From contig CABYZQ010000010.1 in the NCBI GenBank assembly GCA_902523535.1, forward strand, positions 1 to 34,999: 34,999 bases of DNA, given 5' to 3'. The notes under the pieces are model-generated. The model did not search any database. It saw only the letters and a list, made by a program, of their open reading frames with translations, and was not told the DNA's origin. This DNA comes from an uncultured Pelagibacteraceae bacterium (GTDB taxonomy: Bacteria; Pseudomonadota; Alphaproteobacteria; Pelagibacterales; AG-422-B15). The translations under genes and the position numbers were made by a program. This document shows, in pieces, positions 7,762-16,064 of this stretch (the first letter of the stretch is position 1; each line of letters starts with the position of its first letter).

Positions 7762-8955
7762 GTGATTCAAAATACTTTTCAAGGGAAAATAATTATTTTC
7801 TTTTTAGTTACTTTACTTCATGCATCCCACACCAATGCATTAGATTTTAAAGCCTATGGTTTTATTCAGCCAGAGTCATCTATTTATATAAATGGGAATG
7901 GAAGGCACGGGCAAGATAACTACAATACATCTTTATTTGGAAAAGGAACCTTTATTTCATACTTACAAAATGGCGATGCTAAATTTACCATTAGTACAAT
8001 TGGTCGTTTCGATCAAAGTGATGATCAACTGCGTTACTTAGATTTTCAAAAGTTTAAATATGAATATTATTTTGACGATGTAACACTGAAAGTTGGAAAT
8101 GAAATAGTTTTTTGGGGAGTCAACGAAACGTTCAATATAGTAGACATTATCAATCAATCAAATTTAGCAGAAAACATATCTGGAACAAAAAAACTTGGTC
8201 AGCCTATGGCTTCAATTTCATACAGTCGGGATTATGGAACTTTTGATATATACCTAATGCCATATTTTAGAGAGAGACCCTTTTCTGGCAAAGAAGGTCG
8301 TCCGAGACTCTTATTTGAAGTTGATAAGAATTCTATTACCTATGAGTCTTCAGCAAAGAAACGTAAAATAGATTTTGCTCTAAGATACTCAACAGTTATA
8401 GATGATTTAGATATTGGTTTATCTCACTTCTACGGAAATAACAGAACACCCGTCTTAAGTCCTAACCCATTAACTTTAAAGTTTGACTCTCATTACCCTG
8501 TATTATCTCAAACAGGGATTGATATTCAAGCTACTAAAGGTCCCTGGCTTTACAAGCTTGAGACTGTAAGCGCTAAAGAAGGAAGTGAAAGACATTTAGG
8601 CGCTGCGGGTGGAATAGAATATACATATTATGGTATTCGTAATACGCAAAGTGATCTTGGTGTAATTGTAGAATATGCCTTTGATGACAGAAATGATAAT
8701 CCTTTTAATAACGAGGGCATTATTGGCCTAAGATGGAGTATGAATGATGTTAAATCTTCCAGTCTACTAGCAGGATATTTATTTGATATGAGAGGTAACT
8801 CAAATCGCTTTCAGACTGAGTTTGAACAAAGAATCACAGACGACTTAAAACTATTTTTAGATTTGTCATTGAACGGCAGCATTGATGAAACTGACTTTAC
8901 GCACCAATTTAAAGAAGATTCTCAGATAACAATTAAAATTGCCAAGTATTTTTAA
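7762..8955 (+). CDS. outer-membrane beta-barrel protein of RND cassette
   Basis: A 397-residue predicted outer-membrane protein. Residues 1-26 form a signal peptide (hydrophobic IIIFFLVTLL, cleavage near THTNA or similar). The mature chain alternates aromatic and polar residues in short strands and ends in ITIKIAKYF, whose terminal Phe is the usual BAM recognition residue. Segments such as KVGNEIVFWGVNETFNIVDI and LSYSRDYG-like repeats resemble the DUF1302-type barrels found next to RND/LolA-like pairs. Start is GTG at 7762, two bases after the upstream stop. The stop codon shares a TTAA (8952-8955) with the convergent acyl-CoA synthetase gene. It may complete an inner-to-outer membrane lipid path; this is inference. 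Confidence 0.75.
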   Translation: MIQNTFQGKIIIFFLVTLLHASHTNALDFKAYGFIQPESSIYINGNGRHGQDNYNTSLFGKGTFISYLQNGDAKFTISTIGRFDQSDDQLRYLDFQKFKYEYYFDDVTLKVGNEIVFWGVNETFNIVDIINQSNLAENISGTKKLGQPMASISYSRDYGTFDIYLMPYFRERPFSGKEGRPRLLFEVDKNSITYESSAKKRKIDFALRYSTVIDDLDIGLSHFYGNNRTPVLSPNPLTLKFDSHYPVLSQTGIDIQATKGPWLYKLETVSAKEGSERHLGAAGGIEYTYYGIRNTQSDLGVIVEYAFDDRNDNPFNNEGIIGLRWSMNDVKSSSLLAGYLFDMRGNSNRFQTEFEQRITDDLKLFLDLSLNGSIDETDFTHQFKEDSQITIKIAKYF

Positions 8956-10748
8956 ATTCTTACTTCTTGATTATTTATTTTTGTAAATAAGTCCGTATCA
9001 AGATTTATATACTTATTTTCATCTCCAGATGCGAAATATAAAGGTTCATTTACTACTTGAGGATCGAAACCTTCTTTGGCAAGATCAGTTTTTTTATACT
9101 TAAACGTTCCAGTTTTTTCAATCTCTGGGCTAATGCGTATAAAAACAGGAATAGAATACTTTGGAAGCTGCTCATTGAGGTACTCATAAAAACCATCTAT
9201 ATTAAAATCATCGCCGGTTACAATAGATGCCATTCCAGCTCTTCCATCTTGTTTAGGGACTAATACTCCATAAACATTTGCTTCTTTAATTCCTTTATAA
9301 GCTGATATAGCCTCACTAACTTCACTGGTTGCAACATTCTCTGATTTCCATCTGAATGTATCCCCAATTCTATCAACAAAATAAATGTATCCCTCCTTAT
9401 CTTTTTTCAAGAGGTCGCCTGAAGTAAACCACCTATCACCTTTTTCAAAGACATCTTTAAGGATTTTTTTATTTGTTGCTTCTTCATTAGTATATCCCTC
9501 AAATTTACCTCTAACTGTATCATCGTCTGGAATTTGTCCAATAGCTTCGCCTGCTTCATCGTTATCACATTCAATACAGTAACCATTTTCACTTCTAATA
9601 TGTTTCTCATTGTCCACGTCAAACTTGATTATTTTAATATTCATCAGCTTCTTTAAATATGATGGTATTCTGCCAATAGCCCCAAACCGACTATCAATAT
9701 TAAATAGGTTTATATTTCCTTCAGAAGAACCATAAAATTCTACTATATGGTTAATATTGAAACGAGACTGAACCTCTTTCCAGACATCGGGTCTAAGGCC
9801 ATTACCAAGAATTCCAGAAATATTGTGCTTTTTTTCATATTCTGAAGGCTTAGTGTTTACAAGATACCTAAGCATTTCACCAATATAAGTAAAATGTGTG
9901 ACGTTATATTTTACGCACTCTTCCCAAAACTTTTCAGCAGAGAATTTTCTACGTAATACTAAACACCCACCATATAATAATACTGAAGTTACACCTATTG
10001 CTCCTCCGGTTGCATGGTAAAGAGGGAGAACCATTAAATTTTTACTTTCAGCTGTCATATTAAGTGATTTATATTGAATTGATCCTGAGGCGATAAATCT
10101 GAAGTGGCTAAACTTTGATGCTTTAGGCATTCCAGTTGTTCCACTAGTATACACATACTGAAATGGGTCAGTACTTAATAAACCTTTTCTACATTCCCGA
10201 CTTGGCCTTGCTTCAGACGACAAATTAATTTCGTCATCAAAATTTTTAAAACCTTGGACATCTTTACCATACATAAATACCTCAGGAGAACCATCAATTT
10301 CACTTTCAGATGAAGAAAAATTATCAACCAAATCTGAGTCAACAAAAACTGCATTACACTTTGATGTATTAATACAATGTGCCAGTGATTTACCTTTTAT
10401 ATTTGAATTTAATAGAGCAATCGTAACGCCAACTTTTGCAAATCCATACCAAAAAATAATATACTCAGGTTTGTTTTCCATTAATAACGACACTACATCT
10501 CCTGTTTTATATCCATTTTCAATCGCCCAATTAGCAATTTTATTCGCTCTATTATCTAAATCTTGATAGCTTATTTTTTGATCATCGAACTCTATAGCAA
10601 TGTTGGAGGGAGTTTTAGTGCATTGTTTTTCTAGTTGATCAGCAAGAGTAATAGTTCTATCTTTATCTAACTCTTTTGATTTTCTACTAAAAAAAATAGC
10701 AAAATTTATCCATTTTAATTCTCTGTTAATTTTTTGAAAAATATTCAT
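8952..10748 (-). CDS. long-chain acyl-CoA synthetase, FATP/VLACS type
   Basis: A 598-residue adenylate-forming enzyme that should activate long-chain fatty acids to acyl-CoA. The AMP-binding P-loop is YTSGTTGMPK (200-209). Later motifs are the EFYGSSEGN adenine-site segment, the FTSGDLLKKDKEGYIYFVDRIGDTFRWKSEN hinge and ATP-contact region (given here only as landmarks: SGDLL, DRIGD, FRWK), and the late lysine in GTFKYKK. The DRxGDTFRWKGEN pattern marks the fatty-acid-transport-protein/very-long-chain subgroup rather than FadD. It lies 5 bases downstream of pabC on the same strand, probably co-transcribed by packing only. Its position beside the RND lipid cassette may be functional or coincidental. 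Confidence 0.85.
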   Translation of the reverse strand: MNIFQKINRELKWINFAIFFSRKSKELDKDRTITLADQLEKQCTKTPSNIAIEFDDQKISYQDLDNRANKIANWAIENGYKTGDVVSLLMENKPEYIIFWYGFAKVGVTIALLNSNIKGKSLAHCINTSKCNAVFVDSDLVDNFSSSESEIDGSPEVFMYGKDVQGFKNFDDEINLSSEARPSRECRKGLLSTDPFQYVYTSGTTGMPKASKFSHFRFIASGSIQYKSLNMTAESKNLMVLPLYHATGGAIGVTSVLLYGGCLVLRRKFSAEKFWEECVKYNVTHFTYIGEMLRYLVNTKPSEYEKKHNISGILGNGLRPDVWKEVQSRFNINHIVEFYGSSEGNINLFNIDSRFGAIGRIPSYLKKLMNIKIIKFDVDNEKHIRSENGYCIECDNDEAGEAIGQIPDDDTVRGKFEGYTNEEATNKKILKDVFEKGDRWFTSGDLLKKDKEGYIYFVDRIGDTFRWKSENVATSEVSEAISAYKGIKEANVYGVLVPKQDGRAGMASIVTGDDFNIDGFYEYLNEQLPKYSIPVFIRISPEIEKTGTFKYKKTDLAKEGFDPQVVNEPLYFASGDENKYINLDTDLFTKINNQEVRI

Positions 10749-10753
10749 CTACT

Positions 10754-11572
10754 CTAAATTCCTTTATCAAGCATAAATTTATTTAATTTAATTGTATTGT
10801 CAAAATTTTTGCCAATTAATTTTTTTTTAATATACGTTACAGGCCTTATTCCATAAACACTATTAGATAAGAAAATTTCTTTACATTTCAGTAGCTTATC
10901 AATCTTAATGCTCCTAACTGCAACCATTTTTTTTCTAATTAAGAATTCTCTTATCGTACCATTAAGAACACCATCTGATACAGGGGGGGTGAAGAACTTA
11001 TTATTCTGAAGAAAATAAATATTAGATGTGGTGCATGAACTTACATTACCAGAAATATTCGTAAATATTGCATCATTATATCCAGCTCGTATTGCATCAT
11101 TTTTTGCTATTATATTTTCTAGATAATTTGCAGATTTAATCTTGCTAATAAAGGATTTCTCATTTCTCTTGATATTTGAAATATCTAATGTGATTGGTTT
11201 CAGCCTCAAATCATTTTTAAGTTCAGATGATTTTACAGTAATACATGCACCCTGTTTTTCGTTTATATCTATTCCACGTTCATTACTGACACGTGAAATT
11301 GTAATTCTTATAACAGTGGTTTTATTAGAAAGTTTATTTTTTTTTATGAGCTTGAGTATATCTTGGTATAATTTTCCCTTATCAAGAATTGCTTTTATTT
11401 TAACTAATTTTAATGATGAGATTAATCGATCTAAATGTAAATTAAAAAGTATTAAATCTTTATCTTTATATAATATAGTCTCAAACACAGCATCTCCTAA
11501 CAAATAACCTCTATCTTCAATCGATATAATATTTTTATTTCTTGTTAGCTTTCCATTATTTAAAATATACAT
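10754..11572 (-). CDS. pabC: class IV aminotransferase, 4-amino-4-deoxychorismate lyase
   Basis: A PLP enzyme of fold type IV. As PabC it would release pyruvate from aminodeoxychorismate to give p-aminobenzoate for folate. The PLP lysine is Lys146 in KIKSANYLENIIAK, which fits class IV enzymes. The N-terminal SIEDRGYLLGDAVFETI and the C-terminal GVLNGTIREFLI and SNSVYGIRPV are family motifs. Length is 272 residues. Class IV sequences alone do not cleanly separate PabC from branched-chain or D-amino acid aminotransferases; the pabB gene three bases upstream decides the call. An amidotransferase subunit (pabA) is not in this window. Confidence 0.83.
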   Translation of the reverse strand: MYILNNGKLTRNKNIISIEDRGYLLGDAVFETILYKDKDLILFNLHLDRLISSLKLVKIKAILDKGKLYQDILKLIKKNKLSNKTTVIRITISRVSNERGIDINEKQGACITVKSSELKNDLRLKPITLDISNIKRNEKSFISKIKSANYLENIIAKNDAIRAGYNDAIFTNISGNVSSCTTSNIYFLQNNKFFTPPVSDGVLNGTIREFLIRKKMVAVRSIKIDKLLKCKEIFLSNSVYGIRPVTYIKKKLIGKNFDNTIKLNKFMLDKGI

Positions 11573-11575
11573 AAA

Positions 11576-13009
11576 TTAGTTAGCCAATACGTGTTTATGC
11601 TCATTTGTTTTTTTATTTATTTTCTTTTTGATAATATTTGAAATCTTTTGAATTGATTCATTATATTCATCGTAAGGTAAAGAGTCTGAAACTATTCCAC
11701 CACCACAGCCAATAGTTAAGTAGTTATCTTTTATTGTCATTGTTCTTATAGGAATATTGAAATCAGCATTTCCATTAAATGAGATATATCCTATAGCTCC
11801 ACAATATACTCCTCTTTTACTATTTTCTAATTCTGAAATGATTTCCATGGCTCTTATCTTTGGTGCGCCTGTTATCGATCCTCCAGGCAATATCGAAAGC
11901 AACAAATCAATAATATTTAATTCCTTTTTGATGGAACTTTTTATGGTTGATACAAGGTGGTGTACATTTTTATAAGACTTAATCTTTGCTAGTTCAGTCA
12001 CTTTTACTGATCCCCTCTCACTTACTCTTGATATATCATTACGCAATACATCAACAATCATTAAATTTTCTGCAAGATTTTTCTTACTGTTTTGCAAATG
12101 GCTTTTTAAATCTCGATCTTGCTGCTCGTTATTGCCTCTTTTTATGGTACCCTTGATTGGAGATGTTGTAATCTCGTCATCTTGTAATTTAATTAATCTC
12201 TCAGGTGAATAAGAACAAACCGTAAGATCATCAAAATTTAAAAATGCTGAAAACGGTGTTGCAGTTTTATCTCTATAATTCAAATATATTTCAAGAGATG
12301 TTAAATTTCTTTTATTATTTGAAAAAAATTTATGAGTGTAATTGGCTTGAAAAATGTCACCCTGATTTATGTATGAGATGATTTTCTTTATATTCTTTAT
12401 ATAATTTTGTTTAGTTATTTCTGGTTTCCAAGAATCTTTGTGTTCAATGGATCTTGTTGCTGAAATATAGGGTACTTTGTAAATTGATAATAATTTATTT
12501 CTTCTGTTAGTGTGCGAAGATTCATTTTTATTTAGTTTAAGATGATCCAGATTAAGAGAAAATAAATATGATTTTTTTAGTTTCAAATCAAATGCAAAAA
12601 CAAAATCATATAAGCCAAAAATCGAATCAAATGCTGAATCGTCTTTTTTTGATATCTGTTTTATTTTCTCTATATTTAAACAAGTATCATATGTAATATA
12701 TCCTGCTAATCCGCATTGAAAGTCAGGTAAATATTTTCTTTTATTATGTTTTGTTTTATTAATAAGATTATTTAGGAAACGCTTTTTAGAAATTTTTATT
12801 AGTTTATCATTTTCGTATAACTTATTTTTTTTTAATTTATAGATACATAGTGGATCTACTGCTAAATAGGTATACCGATTGTCTTTTGAAAACTCACCAG
12901 CACTATCTAAGAGTATCTGATTAGTAAACGTTTCAAATTTTTTAATAACATCGGTTGGTTCCAAATATTTTAATTTTTGTACTCGAAGTTTATTATTCTT
13001 TATTTCCAT
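11576..13009 (-). CDS. pabB: aminodeoxychorismate synthase component I
   Basis: Chorismate-using enzyme of the TrpE/PabB family, 477 residues, making 4-amino-4-deoxychorismate for p-aminobenzoate and folate. The C-terminal chorismate-binding domain has SYSPERLIKL, then SPIKGT, whose Lys is typical of PabB where anthranilate synthase has PIAGT. It continues with DVLRNDISRV, SILPGGSITGAPK and GCGGGIVSDSLP. The frame is open upstream to 13099, but that extension is the translated tRNA-Leu gene; the first ATG outside the tRNA, at 13009, is the start. It is 11 bases below the tRNA 3' end and may share its transcript. pabC follows after 3 bases. Confidence 0.9.
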   Translation of the reverse strand: MEIKNNKLRVQKLKYLEPTDVIKKFETFTNQILLDSAGEFSKDNRYTYLAVDPLCIYKLKKNKLYENDKLIKISKKRFLNNLINKTKHNKRKYLPDFQCGLAGYITYDTCLNIEKIKQISKKDDSAFDSIFGLYDFVFAFDLKLKKSYLFSLNLDHLKLNKNESSHTNRRNKLLSIYKVPYISATRSIEHKDSWKPEITKQNYIKNIKKIISYINQGDIFQANYTHKFFSNNKRNLTSLEIYLNYRDKTATPFSAFLNFDDLTVCSYSPERLIKLQDDEITTSPIKGTIKRGNNEQQDRDLKSHLQNSKKNLAENLMIVDVLRNDISRVSERGSVKVTELAKIKSYKNVHHLVSTIKSSIKKELNIIDLLLSILPGGSITGAPKIRAMEIISELENSKRGVYCGAIGYISFNGNADFNIPIRTMTIKDNYLTIGCGGGIVSDSLPYDEYNESIQKISNIIKKKINKKTNEHKHVLAN

Positions 13010-13020
13010 ATTACTATTCT

Positions 13021-13105
13021 TGGTAGGGATATCCGGAGTCGAACCGGAACGCCCGAAGGCACCAGATTTTGAGTCTGGCGCGTCTACCAATTCCGCCATA
13101 TCCCC
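13021..13105 (-). tRNA. tRNA-Leu (anticodon CAA)
   Basis: An 85-base type II tRNA on the minus strand. The acceptor GGGGATA (13105 downward) pairs with TATCCCT next to the encoded CCA (complement of 13021-13023), with one G-U pair at the end. The anticodon stem CCAGA/TCTGG encloses CTCAAAA, giving anticodon CAA for UUG. A long variable arm (TGCCTTCGGGCG region) and the T loop TTCGACT are as expected for leucine tRNA. The encoded 3' end lies 11 bases before the pabB ATG. On the minus strand a TATAAT (13138-13133) upstream could be its -10 box. Confidence 0.97.
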
Positions 13106-13194
13106 ATTCTATAAATTATTCTTTAAACCATTATTATAATGAATAAGAGCCTAAAGTTATTATGTATGTTAGTATATGTATATTACCATAAATT

Positions 13195-13794
13195 ATGTTA
13201 AACACTATTTATCAAAAATTTAAGCTATATTTCGTCTCTAAAACTTTACAGTTCTCTAATAGTCCGCTCGCGTATCCTTTTCTATTTGTAATTTGCTTAA
13301 TAGAAGCAATCATATTTCCATTGCCTCAAGAAATTATTATGATTCCGATGATGGCAGTCAATAAAGCTAAGATTTATATGATTGCATTCGTTTGCCTTAC
13401 TGGCTCTTTAGCGGGTGCTGTTATTGCATATTTCATTGGACTGTTTCTATTTGAAAGCCTTGGCATGCTTATACTTGAAACGTTACATATGAATAACGCT
13501 TTCTATGATTTTGTAAGCGATATTGAACAATATGGTTTTTTATATGTCTTTATTGGGGGCTTTACACCTTTGCCCTTTAAAGTTGTAACTTTATCAAGCG
13601 GCTTCCTAAACATAAATTTTTTGATATTTATTCTTGCTTGCATTTTATCAAGATCAATAAGGTTTTTTTTGATCGGTTTTTTAATTAAGACATATGGTGA
13701 GCAAGTAATGCGTGAATTTGAGAAAAGATTAACTCTTTATTCAATTTTTTTTATAATAATAATATTATTAATTATATTTTATATAAGCACTTGA
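13195..13794 (+). CDS. YqaA/DedA-type (VTT domain) inner-membrane protein
   Basis: A 199-residue polytopic membrane protein with four to five hydrophobic segments (about 28-45, 58-85, 120-140, 140-165, 180-197). The EAIIFPLPQEIIMIPMMAV segment and the later FIGGFTPLPFKVVTLSSG segment are the paired re-entrant motifs of the VTT/DedA superfamily, in the YqaA-like form. Members are thought to move or flip lipids or support membrane homeostasis. It heads a plus-strand run with dsbB 7 bases downstream. The start is ATG at 13195 with no evident Shine-Dalgarno. Confidence 0.82.
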   Translation: MLNTIYQKFKLYFVSKTLQFSNSPLAYPFLFVICLIEAIIFPLPQEIIMIPMMAVNKAKIYMIAFVCLTGSLAGAVIAYFIGLFLFESLGMLILETLHMNNAFYDFVSDIEQYGFLYVFIGGFTPLPFKVVTLSSGFLNINFLIFILACILSRSIRFFLIGFLIKTYGEQVMREFEKRLTLYSIFFIIIILLIIFYIST

Positions 13795-13801
13795 TTAAAT
13801 T

Positions 13802-14272
13802 ATGAACTCTATAAATATAAACCTATTCATCTCATTAATTACATTGATTATAGTTTTTATTCTTGAATATATTTTCAAATTAATTCCGTGTGATATGTGC
13901 TTAGTCGAGAGATACCCTTACTACGCTCTTATTTTATTAAGTATTATTGCAATGTATTTGGTAAGAATAGAAAAAGCAAAATTAAGAAAAATAATTGATT
14001 ATATCTCAATCTCAACGATTTTATTTGGCTTCATTTACACTCTAAGGCATGTTGGCGTTGAAAGAGGCATTATTAAACTAAGTACGGAATGCTCAGGTGC
14101 GCTAATTAATACGTCAGATAGATCAGCATTGCTTGAGGCACTGAATCAGGCTGCATTAGTAAGATGCGATGAGGCAACTTATTTATTTAACTTTATATCA
14201 ATTGCAGAATCTAACTTGATTTTGATGACTTTTCTCTTATTTATAAACATATATTTTTTGGTAAAAAAATGA
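13802..14272 (+). CDS. dsbB: disulfide bond formation protein DsbB family
   Basis: A 156-residue four-helix inner-membrane protein that reoxidises periplasmic disulfide donors and passes electrons to ubiquinone. The first periplasmic pair is CDMC (Cys30, Cys33) at the end of helix one. The second pair is Cys97 (STECSG) and Cys122 (VRCDEA) in the second periplasmic loop. The RHVGVERGII motif after helix three is typical of alphaproteobacterial DsbB. The stop overlaps the coq7 start (ATGA), so the quinone-reducing DsbB is coupled to a ubiquinone biosynthesis gene. No DsbA is present in the window. Confidence 0.9.
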   Translation: MNSININLFISLITLIIVFILEYIFKLIPCDMCLVERYPYYALILLSIIAMYLVRIEKAKLRKIIDYISISTILFGFIYTLRHVGVERGIIKLSTECSGALINTSDRSALLEALNQAALVRCDEATYLFNFISIAESNLILMTFLLFINIYFLVKK

Positions 14273-14799
14273 TGAATGCAAAAAGAAAAATTTTAGAGAA
14301 AATTGTTAGAGTTGATCAAGCTGGTGAGGTAGGTGCTCAACAAATTTATGAAGGCCAGAAATTAGTATTTAAGACTTTAAAAAATAAAAAAGACTTCGAT
14401 CAAATTTCTCGAATGGCGGATGAAGAAAAAGAGCATCTCGACTACTTTAATGACCTTGCAAAAAAAGAATCAATTAAACCTACTAAATTATCAAACTTAT
14501 TTGGAGTTGGTGCTTTCGCAATGGGCATTGGCACTGCCCTCTTGGGTCGAAAAGCTGCATATGTTTGTACAGAGGCGGTAGAAGAAGTTATTGAGGCCCA
14601 TTATCAAAAACAAATAGATGAACTAGACGGTATTCACGATGATGTAAGAGAAAAAATAATTAAATTCCAAGAAGACGAAGTAGACCATAAAAATACAGCC
14701 ATTAATGAGGGGTCTCAACAAACTTTTGGCTATAGCATTTTAAGAAAAACAATTAACGAGACTACCAAGCTTGCAATCTTTATGGCAGAGAGATACTAG
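14269..14799 (+). CDS. coq7: demethoxyubiquinone hydroxylase Coq7
   Basis: A di-iron carboxylate monooxygenase that hydroxylates the demethoxyubiquinone ring in ubiquinone synthesis. The diiron ligands are visible: Glu20 in VDQAGEVGA, the EEKEH motif with Glu53 and His56, the EEVIEAHY segment (105-112), and EDEVDH with Glu137 and His140. At 176 residues it matches the compact alphaproteobacterial Coq7 rather than the flavin enzyme UbiF. It is last in the YqaA-dsbB-coq7 run and its stop abuts, without a spare base, the stop of the convergent HNH gene. Confidence 0.95.
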   Translation: MMNAKRKILEKIVRVDQAGEVGAQQIYEGQKLVFKTLKNKKDFDQISRMADEEKEHLDYFNDLAKKESIKPTKLSNLFGVGAFAMGIGTALLGRKAAYVCTEAVEEVIEAHYQKQIDELDGIHDDVREKIIKFQEDEVDHKNTAINEGSQQTFGYSILRKTINETTKLAIFMAERY

Positions 14800-15357
14800 T
14801 TATTTTTCTAGTTGTATATCCCAGTATAGAAAATCCATCCAACTCTCATGGAGAAAATTTGGTGGGAATGATCTTCCACATTTGTCTAAATCAGCCATTG
14901 TTGGAATCTTCGGATAATTTTTCGGCTTCATGCCAGAGTGTTTGAGAAGTTTGCCTCCTTTTTTTACATTACACATTGAACATGCAGTTACAATATTTTC
15001 CCATGTTGTTTCTCCCCCGTGCGCTCTCGGTAGTAAATGGTCGAATGTTAAATCTTTTTTCGAACCACAGTATTGGCAACTAAACTTATCTCTTAAAAAG
15101 ACATTGAATCTTGAAAAAATAGGATTTCGAGTTGGCTTAATATAAGTCTTTAAACTTATGACGCTTGGCAAATACATCTGGAAACTTGGACTGCTAATTT
15201 CACGGGTATAATTAGAAACAATATTTACTCTTCCTAAAATTACTGCTTTTACACTATCTTGCCAACACCACAGGGAGAGAGGATAATGACTTAATGGACG
15301 AAAGTCAGAATTCAATACTAGAGCAGGACATTTTTCTAATGGCACACGAACAGTCAT
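14800..15357 (-). CDS. HNH endonuclease-domain protein
   Basis: A 185-residue protein with a C-terminal HNH nuclease domain. Zinc cysteines Cys94/Cys97 (CQYC) and Cys126/Cys129 (CSMC) bracket the LTFDHLLPRAHGG motif (Asp106-His107) and Asn121. The N-terminal 80 residues (ALVLNSDFRPLSHYPLS...) are the conserved companion region of stand-alone alphaproteobacterial HNH proteins. The frame runs up to 15393, but ATG at 15357 (MTVRVPLEKCPAL) matches the family start. It is a widely conserved chromosomal gene, not an evident homing or mobile nuclease. Its physiological target is unknown. Confidence 0.87.
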   Translation of the reverse strand: MTVRVPLEKCPALVLNSDFRPLSHYPLSLWCWQDSVKAVILGRVNIVSNYTREISSPSFQMYLPSVISLKTYIKPTRNPIFSRFNVFLRDKFSCQYCGSKKDLTFDHLLPRAHGGETTWENIVTACSMCNVKKGGKLLKHSGMKPKNYPKIPTMADLDKCGRSFPPNFLHESWMDFLYWDIQLEK

Positions 15358-15410
15358 ACAAATATAATATATGCATATGCATCTAAAATTCAAAAAAATT
15401 TTGTGTGAAA

Positions 15411-16064
15411 TTAATTTGAAAATTTTTCAGTTATGAAGTCTATGGCAATTGAAAGTCCGTCTTGGGCAATTGAATGTGGAGTATTTGGCGAAATGTGGGC
15501 TTTTACATCTAAACCAAGTCCATTTAATTTTTTTTCAGCTTCAATTGTATCTTGGTAAGGCACCATTGGGTCAGCGTCGCCATGTATGAGATAAATGGGA
15601 GGCTTAGACTTTAACTCTTTATCCAACAATTCTGGTGCAATTAATCTACCTGAAAATCCTACAATTGCCCTTATTGGCTTTGGTCTCCTTAGGCCAACGT
15701 GAAGGCTCATCATAGTTCCCTGACTAAAGCCAACAAGGGCTAAATCTTGATCAGTTAGATTGTAATGCTCAAGTTGCTCATCAATAAACTTACTAAGTGT
15801 ATCGGCAGCGGTTAAAACACCTTTCCAAATTGTAGCAGGATCTCCCGATTGAAAATCAAACCACTGATAACCCATAGGATTCATGCCGCATTTCTCTGGT
15901 GCATTAGGAGATAAGAAAACTGCATCTGGGAGCGTTGGCTGAAAATAATTGGCTAAGCTAATTAAATCATTTCCATCTGCACCATATCCATGACAAAAAA
16001 TCACAATTTTTTTTGGGTTCTGTGAGTTAGCTGCTTCAATAACAGGGCCATTAAGAATTGACAT
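15411..16064 (-). CDS. phospholipase/carboxylesterase-family hydrolase
   Basis: A 217-residue alpha/beta hydrolase of the carboxylesterase/APT1-like family. The oxyanion segment is FCHGYGADGND, the nucleophile is Ser114 in GFSQG, and the other triad members are Asp165 in HGDADPMVP and His197 in TPHSI. Family members hydrolyse short acyl esters or deacylate lysophospholipids. The gene starts by sharing one base with the ecm stop (TAATG at 16064), so it is translationally coupled to ethylmalonyl-CoA mutase. A hydrolase coupled this way might clear side-products, but no evidence for that is visible. Confidence 0.87.
   Translation of the reverse strand: MSILNGPVIEAANSQNPKKIVIFCHGYGADGNDLISLANYFQPTLPDAVFLSPNAPEKCGMNPMGYQWFDFQSGDPATIWKGVLTAADTLSKFIDEQLEHYNLTDQDLALVGFSQGTMMSLHVGLRRPKPIRAIVGFSGRLIAPELLDKELKSKPPIYLIHGDADPMVPYQDTIEAEKKLNGLGLDVKAHISPNTPHSIAQDGLSIAIDFITEKFSN

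Noticed and set aside
13010..13099. N-terminal 30-residue extension of pabB
   Set aside because: It is the translation of the tRNA-Leu(CAA) gene and its 11-base spacer. The first ATG after the tRNA is at 13009 and begins the family-like sequence.
14800..15357. HNH gene as a homing endonuclease or defence nuclease
   Set aside because: The whole protein matches the common chromosomal alphaproteobacterial HNH type, with no intron, repeat or defence partner nearby.
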